This document shows, piece by piece, positions 6,792-14,563 of a stretch of 37,076 nt of DNA. The notes under the pieces are model-generated. The model made no database searches, had not been told where the DNA came from, and saw only the letters and a program-made list of their open reading frames with translations. Made by a program: the position numbers and the translations under genes. The stretch is from contig WGNH01000032.1 of NCBI GenBank assembly GCA_016124665.1, positions 1-37,076 of the forward strand, in the 5' to 3' direction. The DNA comes from Alphaproteobacteria bacterium (lineage in GTDB: Bacteria > Pseudomonadota > Alphaproteobacteria > Caulobacterales > Maricaulaceae). Numbering within the stretch: the stretch's first letter is position 1; each line of letters begins with the position of its first letter.

Positions 6792-8954
6792 TCAAAGCCG
6801 CGGTCCGGAATAGGGCAGCGTTTGCGGCTGATCATTCTTGAGGGCCTGGCCGCGGCCCGAAAGGCTGGGATTGGTCATGAAATAATCATGGGCCGAGAAG
6901 CGCTTGTTGAGGTCGCCGGTATCGACCCGCTCATACTCTCCATTGGCCTGCATATACCAGCTCTGATCATCATCATTGAGATTGGCGACCATGATCTGGT
7001 CGAGAATCTGCCGGTGCACGGTCGGGTTCTGGATCGGTGTCAGCACCTCGACCCGGCGGTCAAGATTGCGCGGCATCCAGTCGGCAGAGGAGATGAAGAC
7101 CCGTGCCGAGGCGCTGGGCATGTGGGCCCCATTGGCAAAGCAGACAATACGGGAATGTTCCAGAAAGCGGCCGACAATGGATTTGACACGGATATTGTCC
7201 GACAGGCCCGGCACGCCGGGGCGCAGACAGCAAATCCCCCGGACCACAAGTTCACACCGCACACCCGCCTGGCTGGCGCGGTAAAGCGCGTCAATGATCT
7301 CCGGATGGGTGATGGAATTGAGCTTGGCCCAGATGCCGGACGGCTTGCCGGCGCGGGCATTCTCGATCTCGCGGTCAATATGGCGGATCAGGAATTCCTT
7401 CATGCCGATGGGCGAGATCGACAGGCGCTCCAGATTTTCCGGGCGGGCATAGCCGGTCACGTAATTGAAGATACGCCCGGCATCGCGGCCAAAGGCCGGA
7501 TCGGCGGTAAACAGGGACAGGTCGGTATAGATCTTGGCCGTGATCGGATGATAATTGCCGGTCCCGAAATGCGCATAAGTCTGCAACTCTCCGGCTTCGC
7601 GGCGCACGACCAGGCTGACCTTGGCGTGGGTCTTGTACTCGATGAAGCCATAGACGACCTGCACGCCGGCGCGTTCCAGATCCCGGGCCCATTTGAGATT
7701 GGCTTCTTCGTCGAAACGGGCTTTCAGCTCGACCAGGGCGGTGACATTCTTGCCGCTTTCCGCCGCCTCGATCAGCGCTGCAACGATCGGTGAATTCTTG
7801 GAGGTGCGGTAGAGCGTCTGCTTGATCGCGACGACGTCGGGATCGGCCGCTGCCTGCCGCAAAAACTGCACGACAACGTCGAAGCTTTCATAAGGGTGAT
7901 GGACCAGAATGTCCTTGGCCCGGATCGCGGCAAAACAATCGCCGCCATGATCCTTGATGCGTTCCGGAAAGCGCGGCTCATAGGGCTCGAATGTCAGGTC
8001 ATTACGGGCATCGGGAATGAGCTGCGCGAGTTGCGCGAGGCCGATAATACCGTCAACCTCGACAATGTCGGCGGGATCGGCCTTCAGATGCCCGGCGATA
8101 AAGCGCTTGAGGTCTTCCGGCATGCCGGCTTCGATCTTCAGCCGGACGAGCTGACCCCGGCGGCGTTCCCGCAAAAGCTGTTCGAACTCGCGGACCAGGT
8201 CTTCGGCCTCTTCCTCGATCTCGATATCGCTGTCGCGGATGATGCGGAATGTGCCCTTGCCTTCCAGGTCATGGCCCGGAAACAGCTTGTCGAGGAAAAG
8301 GGTCAGCACGGTTTCCAGCGCCACAAAGCGCTTGATCGGCCGTCCCGCCTTGTTCACACGCCGGTCCGGCAATTCGATAAAGCGCTTGACCCCGGCCGGC
8401 ATCGGCACCAGTGCGGTCATCAGCTTGCGGTCGGACTGCCGGCGCAGCTTCAGGACCAGCGAGAAGCCGAGATTGGGAATGAAGGGAAAGGGGTGCGCCG
8501 GATCAATCGCCAGCGGGGTTATCACCGGCAGGATGTGCAGCAGGAAATCTTCCGACAGCCAGGCCCGGTCGCGCTTTGATATTTCCGTTTCCCCGAGCAG
8601 CTTGACGCCCGCGCGGCCCATTTCATTCTTCAACTGCCGCCAGCGCACCAATTGTTCTTCCATCAGCTCGCCGGCGAACTGATTGATGCGTTTCAGCTGT
8701 TCTGCAGGGGTCAGACCATCAATGGACGGCGTATTGATGCCATTGCGGAGCTGCGCGCGCAGCCCGGCCACGCGCACCATGTAGAACTCGTCCAGATTGC
8801 TGGCGGAAATCGACAGAAAGCGCAGGCGTTCAAGAACCGGATGATCCTTGTTCGCGGCCTCTTCCAGCACGCGCGTATTGAACTGCAGCCACGACAATTC
8901 GCGGTTCAGGAACCGGTCGGCCGAATTCAGCAGGTCAGACGTCTGGCCATCCAT
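6792..8954 (-). CDS. ppk: Polyphosphate kinase 1
   Basis: PPK1 reversibly polymerises the gamma phosphate of ATP into inorganic polyphosphate. The 720-residue length is normal. The N-terminal domain starts with [20 protein letters not shown] and the head domain with [13 protein letters not shown]. The two catalytic-domain histidines are visible: His443 in [15 protein letters not shown], expected to be autophosphorylated, and His600 in [33 protein letters not shown] lies between. The start at 8954 (MDGQTSD) is preferred to a TTG at 9008 that would overlap the hdaA stop; the ribosome binding site is weak either way. The gene sits between hdaA and ppx in one minus-strand operon. I recall the same order in Caulobacter. 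Confidence 0.93.
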   Translation of the reverse strand: MDGQTSDLLNSADRFLNRELSWLQFNTRVLEEAANKDHPVLERLRFLSISASNLDEFYMVRVAGLRAQLRNGINTPSIDGLTPAEQLKRINQFAGELMEEQLVRWRQLKNEMGRAGVKLLGETEISKRDRAWLSEDFLLHILPVITPLAIDPAHPFPFIPNLGFSLVLKLRRQSDRKLMTALVPMPAGVKRFIELPDRRVNKAGRPIKRFVALETVLTLFLDKLFPGHDLEGKGTFRIIRDSDIEIEEEAEDLVREFEQLLRERRRGQLVRLKIEAGMPEDLKRFIAGHLKADPADIVEVDGIIGLAQLAQLIPDARNDLTFEPYEPRFPERIKDHGGDCFAAIRAKDILVHHPYESFDVVVQFLRQAAADPDVVAIKQTLYRTSKNSPIVAALIEAAESGKNVTALVELKARFDEEANLKWARDLERAGVQVVYGFIEYKTHAKVSLVVRREAGELQTYAHFGTGNYHPITAKIYTDLSLFTADPAFGRDAGRIFNYVTGYARPENLERLSISPIGMKEFLIRHIDREIENARAGKPSGIWAKLNSITHPEIIDALYRASQAGVRCELVVRGICCLRPGVPGLSDNIRVKSIVGRFLEHSRIVCFANGAHMPSASARVFISSADWMPRNLDRRVEVLTPIQNPTVHRQILDQIMVANLNDDDQSWYMQANGEYERVDTGDLNKRFSAHDYFMTNPSLSGRGQALKNDQPQTLPYSGPRL

Positions 8955-9004
8955 GAGTGCACTTTCATTCGATTCGGGCCGGAATTTGCCCGGTTTTGTG
9001 TCTA

Positions 9005-9682
9005 TCAATCCTCGCCGAACGGGTCCTGCCCGTCCAGCACGCGGCGCGCAATACCGCGATTGATCAGCGAGCGCCGCGCCAGCGCTTCCCGGTCCAGCGC
9101 CTCGACCAGACGGCGCGCGCCTTCAACCGAGCGCTCCATCCGGGGCAAAAGATAGTCGATCAGCCCCTCCACCAGGGGTGATTGCCGGTCGGCGAAGAGT
9201 TTCTTCAAGAGCCGCGCCAGCAAGGCATCATCCGGCTCCTGCAATTCCGCGGTCGAAACCGCTTTCAGGCGCGATTGCAGATCGGGAATATCTGTCTGCC
9301 AGCGGGCCGGGGCCTCGCGCGCCGTCAAAAGCAGCGCCGGGATGGTCTCGTGCTGGGCCCGGTTCATCAGGTGAAACAGGGCCGAGCGGTCGGCCTCGAC
9401 ATCCGCATCCTCCACCGCGACCGGCTTTGCCGGCGGCAGACCCTCCAGATCTTCTGCCAGATCGGCTCCGGCGATGATCGTTCCGCCGCTCTCCCGCACC
9501 CACATATGGGTCAGATGGGTCTTACCTGTTCCCGGTGGGCCATACAGCACCAGGACGCGGCCCGGCCAGGCCCGCCAGCCGGCCAGCGCCCAGCGCGCAG
9601 ACGCATTGGCTTCGCCATCGACGAAGCTTTCCGCGCTGTAGTCCTCACGAGGCGGCAGGCCGAGCGCGAGCTGTTCACCCAT
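9005..9682 (-). CDS. hdaA: DnaA inactivator HdaA (Hda homologue)
   Basis: A 225-residue AAA+ protein related to the DnaA ATPase domain but lacking its DNA-binding domain. With the DNA-loaded beta clamp it stimulates hydrolysis of DnaA-bound ATP, preventing re-initiation. The N-terminus has EQLALGLP, matching the clamp-binding motif of Hda proteins. The Walker A motif is [12 protein letters not shown] and the Walker B-like motif is VAVEDAD, followed by [12 protein letters not shown] as the sensor I region. The C-terminus ends in the lid helices ([22 protein letters not shown]). The ATG at 9682 is chosen over an adjacent TTG at 9685. The gene lies 15 bp downstream of the DUF2066 gene and about 50 bp upstream of ppk. 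An exact DnaA box before dnaB in the same window makes DnaA activity directly relevant here. Confidence 0.9.
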   Translation of the reverse strand: MGEQLALGLPPREDYSAESFVDGEANASARWALAGWRAWPGRVLVLYGPPGTGKTHLTHMWVRESGGTIIAGADLAEDLEGLPPAKPVAVEDADVEADRSALFHLMNRAQHETIPALLLTAREAPARWQTDIPDLQSRLKAVSTAELQEPDDALLARLLKKLFADRQSPLVEGLIDYLLPRMERSVEGARRLVEALDREALARRSLINRGIARRVLDGQDPFGED

Positions 9683-9697
9683 CAATGTTTCCCGTTT

Positions 9698-10771
9698 CTA
9701 GCGCGAGCGTACCACAAGGCCGAGTTCGCGGTCTTCCATCAGGCGGGCACCGCGGGCATCGAGTTCACGCTGAAGCTGGGTCATCGACCCGCGATATTGC
9801 AGCGTCATCATCGCTCCGGTCGGGGCGATAGCATCAAGCTGCGCCGAGCTGATCAGCGAAGCGCCGGTCATGGCGTTCTGAAGGCGCTGCCATTCGGCGA
9901 GCGAGCTGTAGAGCACCGTCACGTTCAGCGTCTCGGCACCACCGCCACGCACAATGGCTTCCGACTTCCAGGCGGATTCCAGGTCGCCGACGAAACGCCG
10001 GGCCGCGGCCCGGAAGCTGGGCACGCCCATGGTCGGGATTGCCTGGCTGGTCATCTCGCCGCTGCCATCAATGGAAAAGAGGCGGCCATCCACGCGCACA
10101 CCGCCCTCTGACTGGCTGGCAATCATCACCGCCACACGAGAGACGCCATAGGCCTGTGCCACCGAACGCAGCTGATCCTCATTCATCTGCGCCGCGCCGA
10201 CGCCATCAATCAGCATGCGCCCAGCATCACCCGATGGCGCGCTGACCGGCGACAGGGCATGTTGATAGCCGCCATTGCGCCACTCCATCAGCCACGGATT
10301 TTCGCGCACTTCGCCGGTCTCGGAATTGGTGGCATTCCAGAGCCAGTAGCCAGTACCGGTCTGCAGGACCGGAAGCACCAGGATTTCCCGCGCCTGTCCC
10401 TCCACGAAGGGAACACCGAGACCATTGAGCCATGTGCGGACCGCGCGCGGATCAAAGCTGACGGTCAGCTCGCCCAGATAGCGCGTGGCGCTGCGCTGTT
10501 CATTGCGGACCTGGAGCCCGCTGATCATCATCGCCGCTTCATCATTGCTGACCGGGGGAATCAGGCCGCGATCCTCCGGCAGCGTCAGGCGCTCCACCAG
10601 CCGCTCCACGGCCGCCACCTGGCCGCGCTGCATGGCCTGTGTCTGGGCTTCCAGCGCATTGGACGCCGACGCATCAATCGGCACGCCGACAATCGTGTAG
10701 GGCGTATCGGCAACGGCCAGCCCGATCCACAAATTGATCGCGGTGATGGCTGCAAAAATCTGACGCATCAT
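9698..10771 (-). CDS. DUF2066 domain-containing exported protein
   Basis: A 357-residue protein with a signal peptide (MMRQIFAAITAINLWIGLAVADTPY, likely cleaved after VAD or nearby). The body has the features of DUF2066 proteins, which lie beside purM/hdaA in many proteobacteria: YTIVGVPIDASASNALEAQTQAM at the N-terminus, a repeated RLVERLTLPED-type segment, and Q-AIPTMGVPSFRAAA later. The function of the family is not established. The start at 10771 (tandem ATG ATG) has GAGGA 7 nt upstream; an open extension to 10996 crosses the promoter region of purM and is rejected. Transcription is divergent from purM, and a good candidate promoter lies at 10806-10833. The gene probably heads the operon with hdaA, ppk and ppx. 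Confidence 0.8.
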   Translation of the reverse strand: MMRQIFAAITAINLWIGLAVADTPYTIVGVPIDASASNALEAQTQAMQRGQVAAVERLVERLTLPEDRGLIPPVSNDEAAMMISGLQVRNEQRSATRYLGELTVSFDPRAVRTWLNGLGVPFVEGQAREILVLPVLQTGTGYWLWNATNSETGEVRENPWLMEWRNGGYQHALSPVSAPSGDAGRMLIDGVGAAQMNEDQLRSVAQAYGVSRVAVMIASQSEGGVRVDGRLFSIDGSGEMTSQAIPTMGVPSFRAAARRFVGDLESAWKSEAIVRGGGAETLNVTVLYSSLAEWQRLQNAMTGASLISSAQLDAIAPTGAMMTLQYRGSMTQLQRELDARGARLMEDRELGLVVRSR

Positions 10772-10805
10772 GGCGCGTTCCTCTTCGCATTCGGATATAT
10801 CCCCC

Positions 10806-10833
10806 GTTATACCCGCCTTACGCGCGCGGTGAA
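10806..10833 (-). promoter_or_regulatory. Candidate sigma-70 promoter of the DUF2066-hdaA-ppk-ppx operon
   Basis: On the minus strand there is TTCACC (-35) at 10833-10828, a 16-bp spacer, and TATAAC (-10) at 10811-10806. Transcription would start near 10799, giving a leader of about 28 nt before the ATG at 10771 with its GAGGA site. The leader begins within the palindrome GGATATATCC (10793-10802). A weaker plus-strand pair (TTCGCA, TATACC) in the same region could serve purM. Confidence 0.4.
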
Positions 10834-10903
10834 GCCCGCGTCTTGCGCGAAAACTGCCTTTTGGGGAGAAGTAGCTCCCGGACGACTCAGGAAAGCGCCT
10901 GCC

Positions 10904-11932
10904 ATGACCGACAAACGCCGCAACAGCCTGACCTATGCCGATGCCGGTGTGGACATTGATGCCGGTGACGCTTTGGTCGACCGGATCAAGCCGCATGCGA
11001 AATCAACAGCCCGCCCCGGGGCAGAGGTCGCGCTCGGCGGTTTTGGCGGGGCCTTTGATCTGAAAGCCGCCGGATATGAGGATCCGATCCTGGTCTCCGG
11101 CACGGACGGGGTCGGCACCAAGCTGCGGATCGCCATTGAGACCGGCCGCTTTGACACGATCGGCATTGATCTCGTGGCCATGTGCGCCAATGACGTGCTG
11201 GCGCAGGGCGCCGAACCCCTGTTTTTCCTGGACTATTTTGCGACCGGCAAGCTCGACCCTGCGCGCGGCGAAGCCATTGTCGCCGGGATTGCCGAGGGCT
11301 GCCGGCAGTCCGGCTGCGCCCTGATTGGCGGCGAGACGGCGGAAATGCCGGGCATGTATTCGGGCGATGATTTCGATCTCGCGGGATTTGTGGTGGGGGC
11401 CGCTGAACGTGGAACCCTGCTGCCGCGGCTCGATGACATGCAGGCCGGCGATGTCCTCATCGGGCTCGCCGCTTCCGGGCCGCATTCCAATGGCTATTCG
11501 CTGATCCGCAAGGTGGTCGGGATGTCCGGGCTGAAATGGACGGATGATGCGCCGTTCGCCCCCGGGCAAACGATGGGCGAGGCCCTGCTTACCCCGACAA
11601 AACTCTACATCAAATCCGTTGTGCCGCTGATCAAGGAAGGCCTGGTCAAAGGCCTGGCCCACATTACCGGTGGCGGGCTGATTGAAAATCCGCCGCGCAT
11701 GTTGCCGGATCATCTGGGCTTCGAGCTCGATTATTCCGCCTGGCAGCGTCCGGCCGTGTTTGACTGGCTGGCCGAGACCGGCGGTATCGAGGAAAGCGAA
11801 ATGCGCCGGGCCTTCAATGGCGGGATCGGCCTGCTGCTGGCGGTGGCCGCAGATGATGCCGAAGCGATTACGGTGGCGCTGAACGATGCCGACGAAGACG
11901 CTTTCGTGTGCGGGCAACTCGTCGCCAAGTGA
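10904..11932 (+). CDS. purM: Phosphoribosylformylglycinamidine cyclo-ligase (AIR synthetase)
   Basis: PurM catalyses ATP-dependent ring closure of FGAM to aminoimidazole ribonucleotide, step five of purine synthesis. The 342-residue protein starts with the usual LTYADAGVDIDAGDALVDRIK. It contains the ATP-binding block LVSGTDGVGTKLRIA, CANDVLAQGAEPLFFLDYFA, IGGETAEMPGMY, and HITGGGLIENPPRMLP. Length and motif order are normal for the family. The ATG at 10904 is chosen because this is the conserved N-terminus. The same frame is open far upstream, but that part is antisense to the DUF2066 gene. The stop overlaps the purN start as GTGA, so the two are translationally coupled. Confidence 0.95.
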   Translation: MTDKRRNSLTYADAGVDIDAGDALVDRIKPHAKSTARPGAEVALGGFGGAFDLKAAGYEDPILVSGTDGVGTKLRIAIETGRFDTIGIDLVAMCANDVLAQGAEPLFFLDYFATGKLDPARGEAIVAGIAEGCRQSGCALIGGETAEMPGMYSGDDFDLAGFVVGAAERGTLLPRLDDMQAGDVLIGLAASGPHSNGYSLIRKVVGMSGLKWTDDAPFAPGQTMGEALLTPTKLYIKSVVPLIKEGLVKGLAHITGGGLIENPPRMLPDHLGFELDYSAWQRPAVFDWLAETGGIEESEMRRAFNGGIGLLLAVAADDAEAITVALNDADEDAFVCGQLVAK

Positions 11933-12498
11933 CAAAGCGCGTTGCCATCCTGATCTCCGGGCGCGGCAGCAATATGCGCGCGCTGTGCCAGGCGATGGCA
12001 TCACCGGATTTTCCGGCCGAGCCTGTGCTGATCCTCTCCAACCGCCCGGATGCGGCGGGGCTGGATTATGCCCGCGCCGAGGGCCTTCCCTACGCGGTGA
12101 TTGACCACACGCAATTCGAGAGCCGCGAGGCTTTCGACGCGGCACTGCACGACGCCCTGCTGAAAGCCCGGCCCGACATTATCTGCCTCGCCGGCTTCAT
12201 GCGGCTCCTGACGCCCGGCTTCGTGGAGAAATGGGCCGGAAAGCTGATCAATATCCACCCTTCCCTGCTGCCGAAATATCCGGGGCTGAAGACTCATCAA
12301 CGGGCTCTGGACGCCGGAGACACAGAGGCCGGCTGCACCGTTCACTATGTCGTGCCGGAAATGGATGCAGGTGAAATCATCGGCCAGGCGCACGTGCCCA
12401 TCCTGCCCGGCGACACGACGGAGACGCTGGAGGCCCGTGTGCGCGAGGCCGAGCATAAGCTCTATCCGGCGTGTTTGCGGACGATTTGTGCTATCTAG
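11929..12498 (+). CDS. purN: Phosphoribosylglycinamide formyltransferase
   Basis: PurN transfers a formyl group from 10-formyl-tetrahydrofolate to GAR, step three of purine synthesis. The 189-residue length matches the family. The N-terminal phosphate-binding block is VAILISGRGSN. The catalytic residues are all present: Asn108 and His110 in LINIHPSLLPKYPG, and Asp146 in PEMDAGEIIGQA. The start is a GTG at 11929 that overlaps the purM stop (GTGA). The upstream GTG at 11908 would add seven unrelated residues. This is the common alphaproteobacterial purM-purN pair. arfB follows 5 bp after its stop and is probably co-transcribed. Confidence 0.95.
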   Translation: MTKRVAILISGRGSNMRALCQAMASPDFPAEPVLILSNRPDAAGLDYARAEGLPYAVIDHTQFESREAFDAALHDALLKARPDIICLAGFMRLLTPGFVEKWAGKLINIHPSLLPKYPGLKTHQRALDAGDTEAGCTVHYVVPEMDAGEIIGQAHVPILPGDTTETLEARVREAEHKLYPACLRTICAI

Positions 12499-12503
12499 CC
12501 TCT

Positions 12504-12923
12504 ATGCAGATCACGGATGCCATCTTCATTGACGAGAGCGAGCTGGAGGAGCGGTTTGTGCGTGCCTCAGGCCCGGGCGGCCAGCATGTCAACAAGACGT
12601 CCTCGGCCGTGCAGCTGCGCTTTGACGCCGCCAATTCGCCCAACCTGTCCGCCGAGATCAAATTCCGCCTGAAACGGGTGGCCGGACGCCGCCTCACAAA
12701 AGACGGCGTATTGGTCATTGAAGCAGACGGATCCCGCTCGCAGGAGCGCAACCGGGCCGAAGCGCGCCAGAAACTGGCAGAGCTGATTATCAAGGCCTCA
12801 CACCGGCCCAAGCCGCGCAAGAAATCCCGCCCCTCGCTCTCCTCCATCAAGAAGGTCAAGGAGGCCAAGGCCAAACGCGGCCAGAAAAAGGCCTTGCGGA
12901 AGAAACCGGGACGGGAGGAGTAA
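12504..12923 (+). CDS. arfB: Alternative ribosome-rescue factor ArfB (YaeJ-type peptidyl-tRNA hydrolase)
   Basis: ArfB enters ribosomes stalled at the end of truncated mRNA and hydrolyses the peptidyl-tRNA. The 139-residue protein has the class I release-factor catalytic loop GGQ at residues 25-27 (RASGPGGQHVNKTSSAVQLRFD). It lacks a codon-recognition domain, as expected. The C-terminal tail is strongly basic (PKPRKKSRPS, KVKEAKAKRGQKKALRKKPG); in ArfB this tail lies in the empty mRNA channel. The ATG at 12504 gives the usual N-terminus MQITDAIFI. It is 5 bp downstream of purN. No T-rich terminator follows; the 3' region instead holds palindromic repeats. Confidence 0.92.
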   Translation: MQITDAIFIDESELEERFVRASGPGGQHVNKTSSAVQLRFDAANSPNLSAEIKFRLKRVAGRRLTKDGVLVIEADGSRSQERNRAEARQKLAELIIKASHRPKPRKKSRPSLSSIKKVKEAKAKRGQKKALRKKPGREE

Positions 12924-12950
12924 TACCGCAAACAAAAAACGGCGCTATTT

Positions 12951-12972
12951 CCCTCTCCCTTGAGGGAGAGGG
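12951..12972. repeat. Palindromic element (10-bp arms, 2-nt centre)
   Basis: CCCTCTCCCT and AGGGAGAGGG form a perfect inverted repeat around TG, about 28 bp after the arfB stop. No run of T follows, so it is not a canonical terminator. The following ~45 bp (to about 13017) have no coding character. The element resembles, in position and composition, the hairpin series at 16457-16558 in the other convergent intergenic region. Such CCCTCTCCC-type hairpins are common dispersed repeats in proteobacterial genomes, from memory. Confidence 0.7.
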
Positions 12973-13027
12973 TCGGTTATTGCTCGAAGACTGGAGGGGT
13001 TGTGGCGGCAAAGGCCCCATTCTCATC

Positions 13028-13104
13028 CGTCATCACCCGGTTTATTCGGGTGATCTCCATAAACGAGATGCCCCGGACTCGCGTGAACGCGGCCGGGGCA
13101 TGAC
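13028..13104 (+). repeat. Dispersed two-hairpin repeat, copy A
   Basis: The first hairpin has arms ATCACCCGG and CGGGTGAT around a short TTTATT centre and ends in CTCCAT. The second has arms GCCCCGG and CCGGGGC around ACTCGCG...CGCGG, followed by CATGAC. The same two modules recur in inverted orientation at 16576-16655; the first 33 bp differ at only one position. It lies between the convergent genes arfB and ndk, where REP-like elements are typically tolerated. Confidence 0.8.
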
Positions 13105-13128
13105 ACAATAATAATACCGGCTGGAAAA

Positions 13129-13551
13129 CTAGCCGACAATCTCGTCGTCGGAGAAGAAGAATTTGATTTCTTCTGCCGCTGTTTCCGGGGCGTCGGAGCC
13201 ATGCACCGAATTGGCTTCGATGGATTCAGCAAACATCTTGCGGATCGTGCCTTCATCGGCATTTTCCGGGTTGGTGGCGCCCATGACTTCGCGGTATTTC
13301 GCGATCGCATTCTCGCCTTCCAGGACCTGGACGACGACCGGGCCGGAGATCATGAAGCTGACCAGATCGTTGAAGAAGGGACGCTCGCGGTGAACGCCGT
13401 AAAAGCCTTCAGCCTGCTCCTTTGTCATGTGGATGCGCTTTTGTGCGATGATACGCAGGCCGGCGTCCTCGATGACAGCGTTGATCTTGCCGGTCAGATT
13501 GCGGGCAGTGGCGTCGGGTTTGATGATCGAGAAAGTGCGTTGCGTAGCCAT
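13129..13551 (-). CDS. ndk: Nucleoside diphosphate kinase
   Basis: Ndk moves the gamma phosphate from ATP to other NDPs through a phosphohistidine, balancing NTP and dNTP pools. The 140-residue protein begins [19 protein letters not shown] and keeps the full family core. The catalytic His117 is in [16 protein letters not shown] and the RPFF loop are also present. The ATG at 13551 has GGAG 8 nt upstream; the frame remains open to 13647, but that part is promoter DNA. A well-matched promoter lies at 13598-13626. It is transcribed towards arfB, with a repeat island between the two 3' ends. Confidence 0.96.
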   Translation of the reverse strand: MATQRTFSIIKPDATARNLTGKINAVIEDAGLRIIAQKRIHMTKEQAEGFYGVHRERPFFNDLVSFMISGPVVVQVLEGENAIAKYREVMGATNPENADEGTIRKMFAESIEANSVHGSDAPETAAEEIKFFFSDDEIVG

Positions 13552-13597
13552 TTTGAAAACTCCGTAGGGTTCGGGGAGGTTTGACGAGTCGCGCGGG

Positions 13598-13626
13598 CTT
13601 ATAGAGGCGCTTTCGCTCCTTGTGAA
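13598..13626 (-). promoter_or_regulatory. Sigma-70-type promoter of ndk
   Basis: On the minus strand TTCACA (-35, 5 of 6) at 13626-13621 is followed by a 17-bp spacer and TATAAG (-10, 5 of 6) at 13603-13598. Transcription would begin near 13591, giving a leader of about 40 nt. A GANTC site (GAGTC, 13586-13590) lies at the predicted start of the leader. Confidence 0.55.
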
Positions 13627-13659
13627 GCCGTGTGCGCGGCTCGCCAATACACCAAGCGG

Positions 13660-14382
13660 CTAGCGCATCATCCGATCCCAATCGAATCCGGCCAGAGCCC
13701 AGATCGCGGCGGGAGTAAGGCCGGTCATCTCCTCGATCGTCAGCCCGGAGTTTTCCATCGCCTGGCGCACCACCCAGCGTCCGGTACGGTAACCGATCGC
13801 CTCGCGGCCATCGGGATGCACGAACATCCATTGCCCGTAATCGGCCCGTTGCGGAAGGGCGAGCACTTCCTGCGCCCAGTCCGAGACATTGTCAGGCGGC
13901 AGGTCGGACGGGTTGGTTTCACCGGTCAGTTCTTCGGCGAACACCGTCGCGAGGCCTTCATTGATCACGGCGATCTGAATGCCGTGTCCGAAATGATTGC
14001 CCTGCATCAGCCAGCCGCGGACCGTGTGGTGTAGCTCGTGGGCGGTCGTGGCGCGCAAACCATCTTCAATGGCAGCCTCGATGCCGCCGGGATAAGTGAC
14101 GGACATTTCGATGATCAGCTCGTCAGCCCGTTCGGCCCGGCCGGTGACACCGCCGAGCAAATCCAGCGCCGGGCGTTGCACCGGCATGACCGTAACCGAA
14201 ATCGTGTCAGCCAGCTCCGGGAAGACGGCTTCGACCGCAGCATGCGTGGACTCGAGCGTCTCGTCGATGAGTCTCATCTCGGCGTCCGTGAATGTATGGT
14301 GCTCGCTGGACTGGAATTCGGTAGCGACCGGATCAGCGGTCAGGACAGCGGCCAAAGCGGCACCTGCAACAAGGATCAACAT
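13660..14382 (-). CDS. Exported DUF2268-like zinc metalloprotease
   Basis: A 240-residue protein with a short signal peptide (MLILVAGAALAAVLTADPVA). The zinc-binding HExxH is seen in ATTAHELHHT (His115, Glu116, His119). The family-typical NEGLATVFAEE follows 22 residues later, so Glu142 is the probable third ligand. This spacing and the NEGLA block match DUF2268 (putative Zn-dependent protease) proteins; no substrate is established for the family. The ATG at 14382 has AGGA 6 nt upstream and starts the signal peptide. The upstream in-frame extension has none of these features. It is divergent from the ABC-F gene and lies about 110 bp upstream of ndk on the same strand. Family assignment rests on motifs read by eye. 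Confidence 0.75.
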   Translation of the reverse strand: MLILVAGAALAAVLTADPVATEFQSSEHHTFTDAEMRLIDETLESTHAAVEAVFPELADTISVTVMPVQRPALDLLGGVTGRAERADELIIEMSVTYPGGIEAAIEDGLRATTAHELHHTVRGWLMQGNHFGHGIQIAVINEGLATVFAEELTGETNPSDLPPDNVSDWAQEVLALPQRADYGQWMFVHPDGREAIGYRTGRWVVRQAMENSGLTIEEMTGLTPAAIWALAGFDWDRMMR

Positions 14383-14563
14383 TGATTTTCCTTTACTTTT
14401 CTTGTGCGCCCCCAAACGCAAAAATGTCTTGCCCCCTCACTTCGGCCGCCTCTAGCGGGACGGTCAGGCTGACAATCCCGCAACCCGTCTGCATCCAGTC
14501 GGAGACCAGTGCCGGAACCTCCCGCTTGCATGGGTCCGTACGCTCGGCTACCCGCTTGCCACC

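Noticed and set aside
6822-7793. 323-codon plus-strand open frame
   Set aside because: Antisense to the catalytic part of ppk; no domain-like sequence and no ribosome binding site.
9182-10111. 309-codon plus-strand open frame
   Set aside because: It lies opposite hdaA and the DUF2066 gene, which have clear family motifs. Its composition (many His, Gln, Arg) is that of a high-GC antisense shadow.
10259-10903. Long open upstream extension of the purM frame
   Set aside because: It is antisense to the DUF2066 gene and crosses the divergent promoter region. The conserved PurM N-terminus begins at 10904.
12951-12972. Hairpin after arfB as a rho-independent terminator
   Set aside because: The stem is perfect but no T-run follows on either strand; better described as a repeat element.
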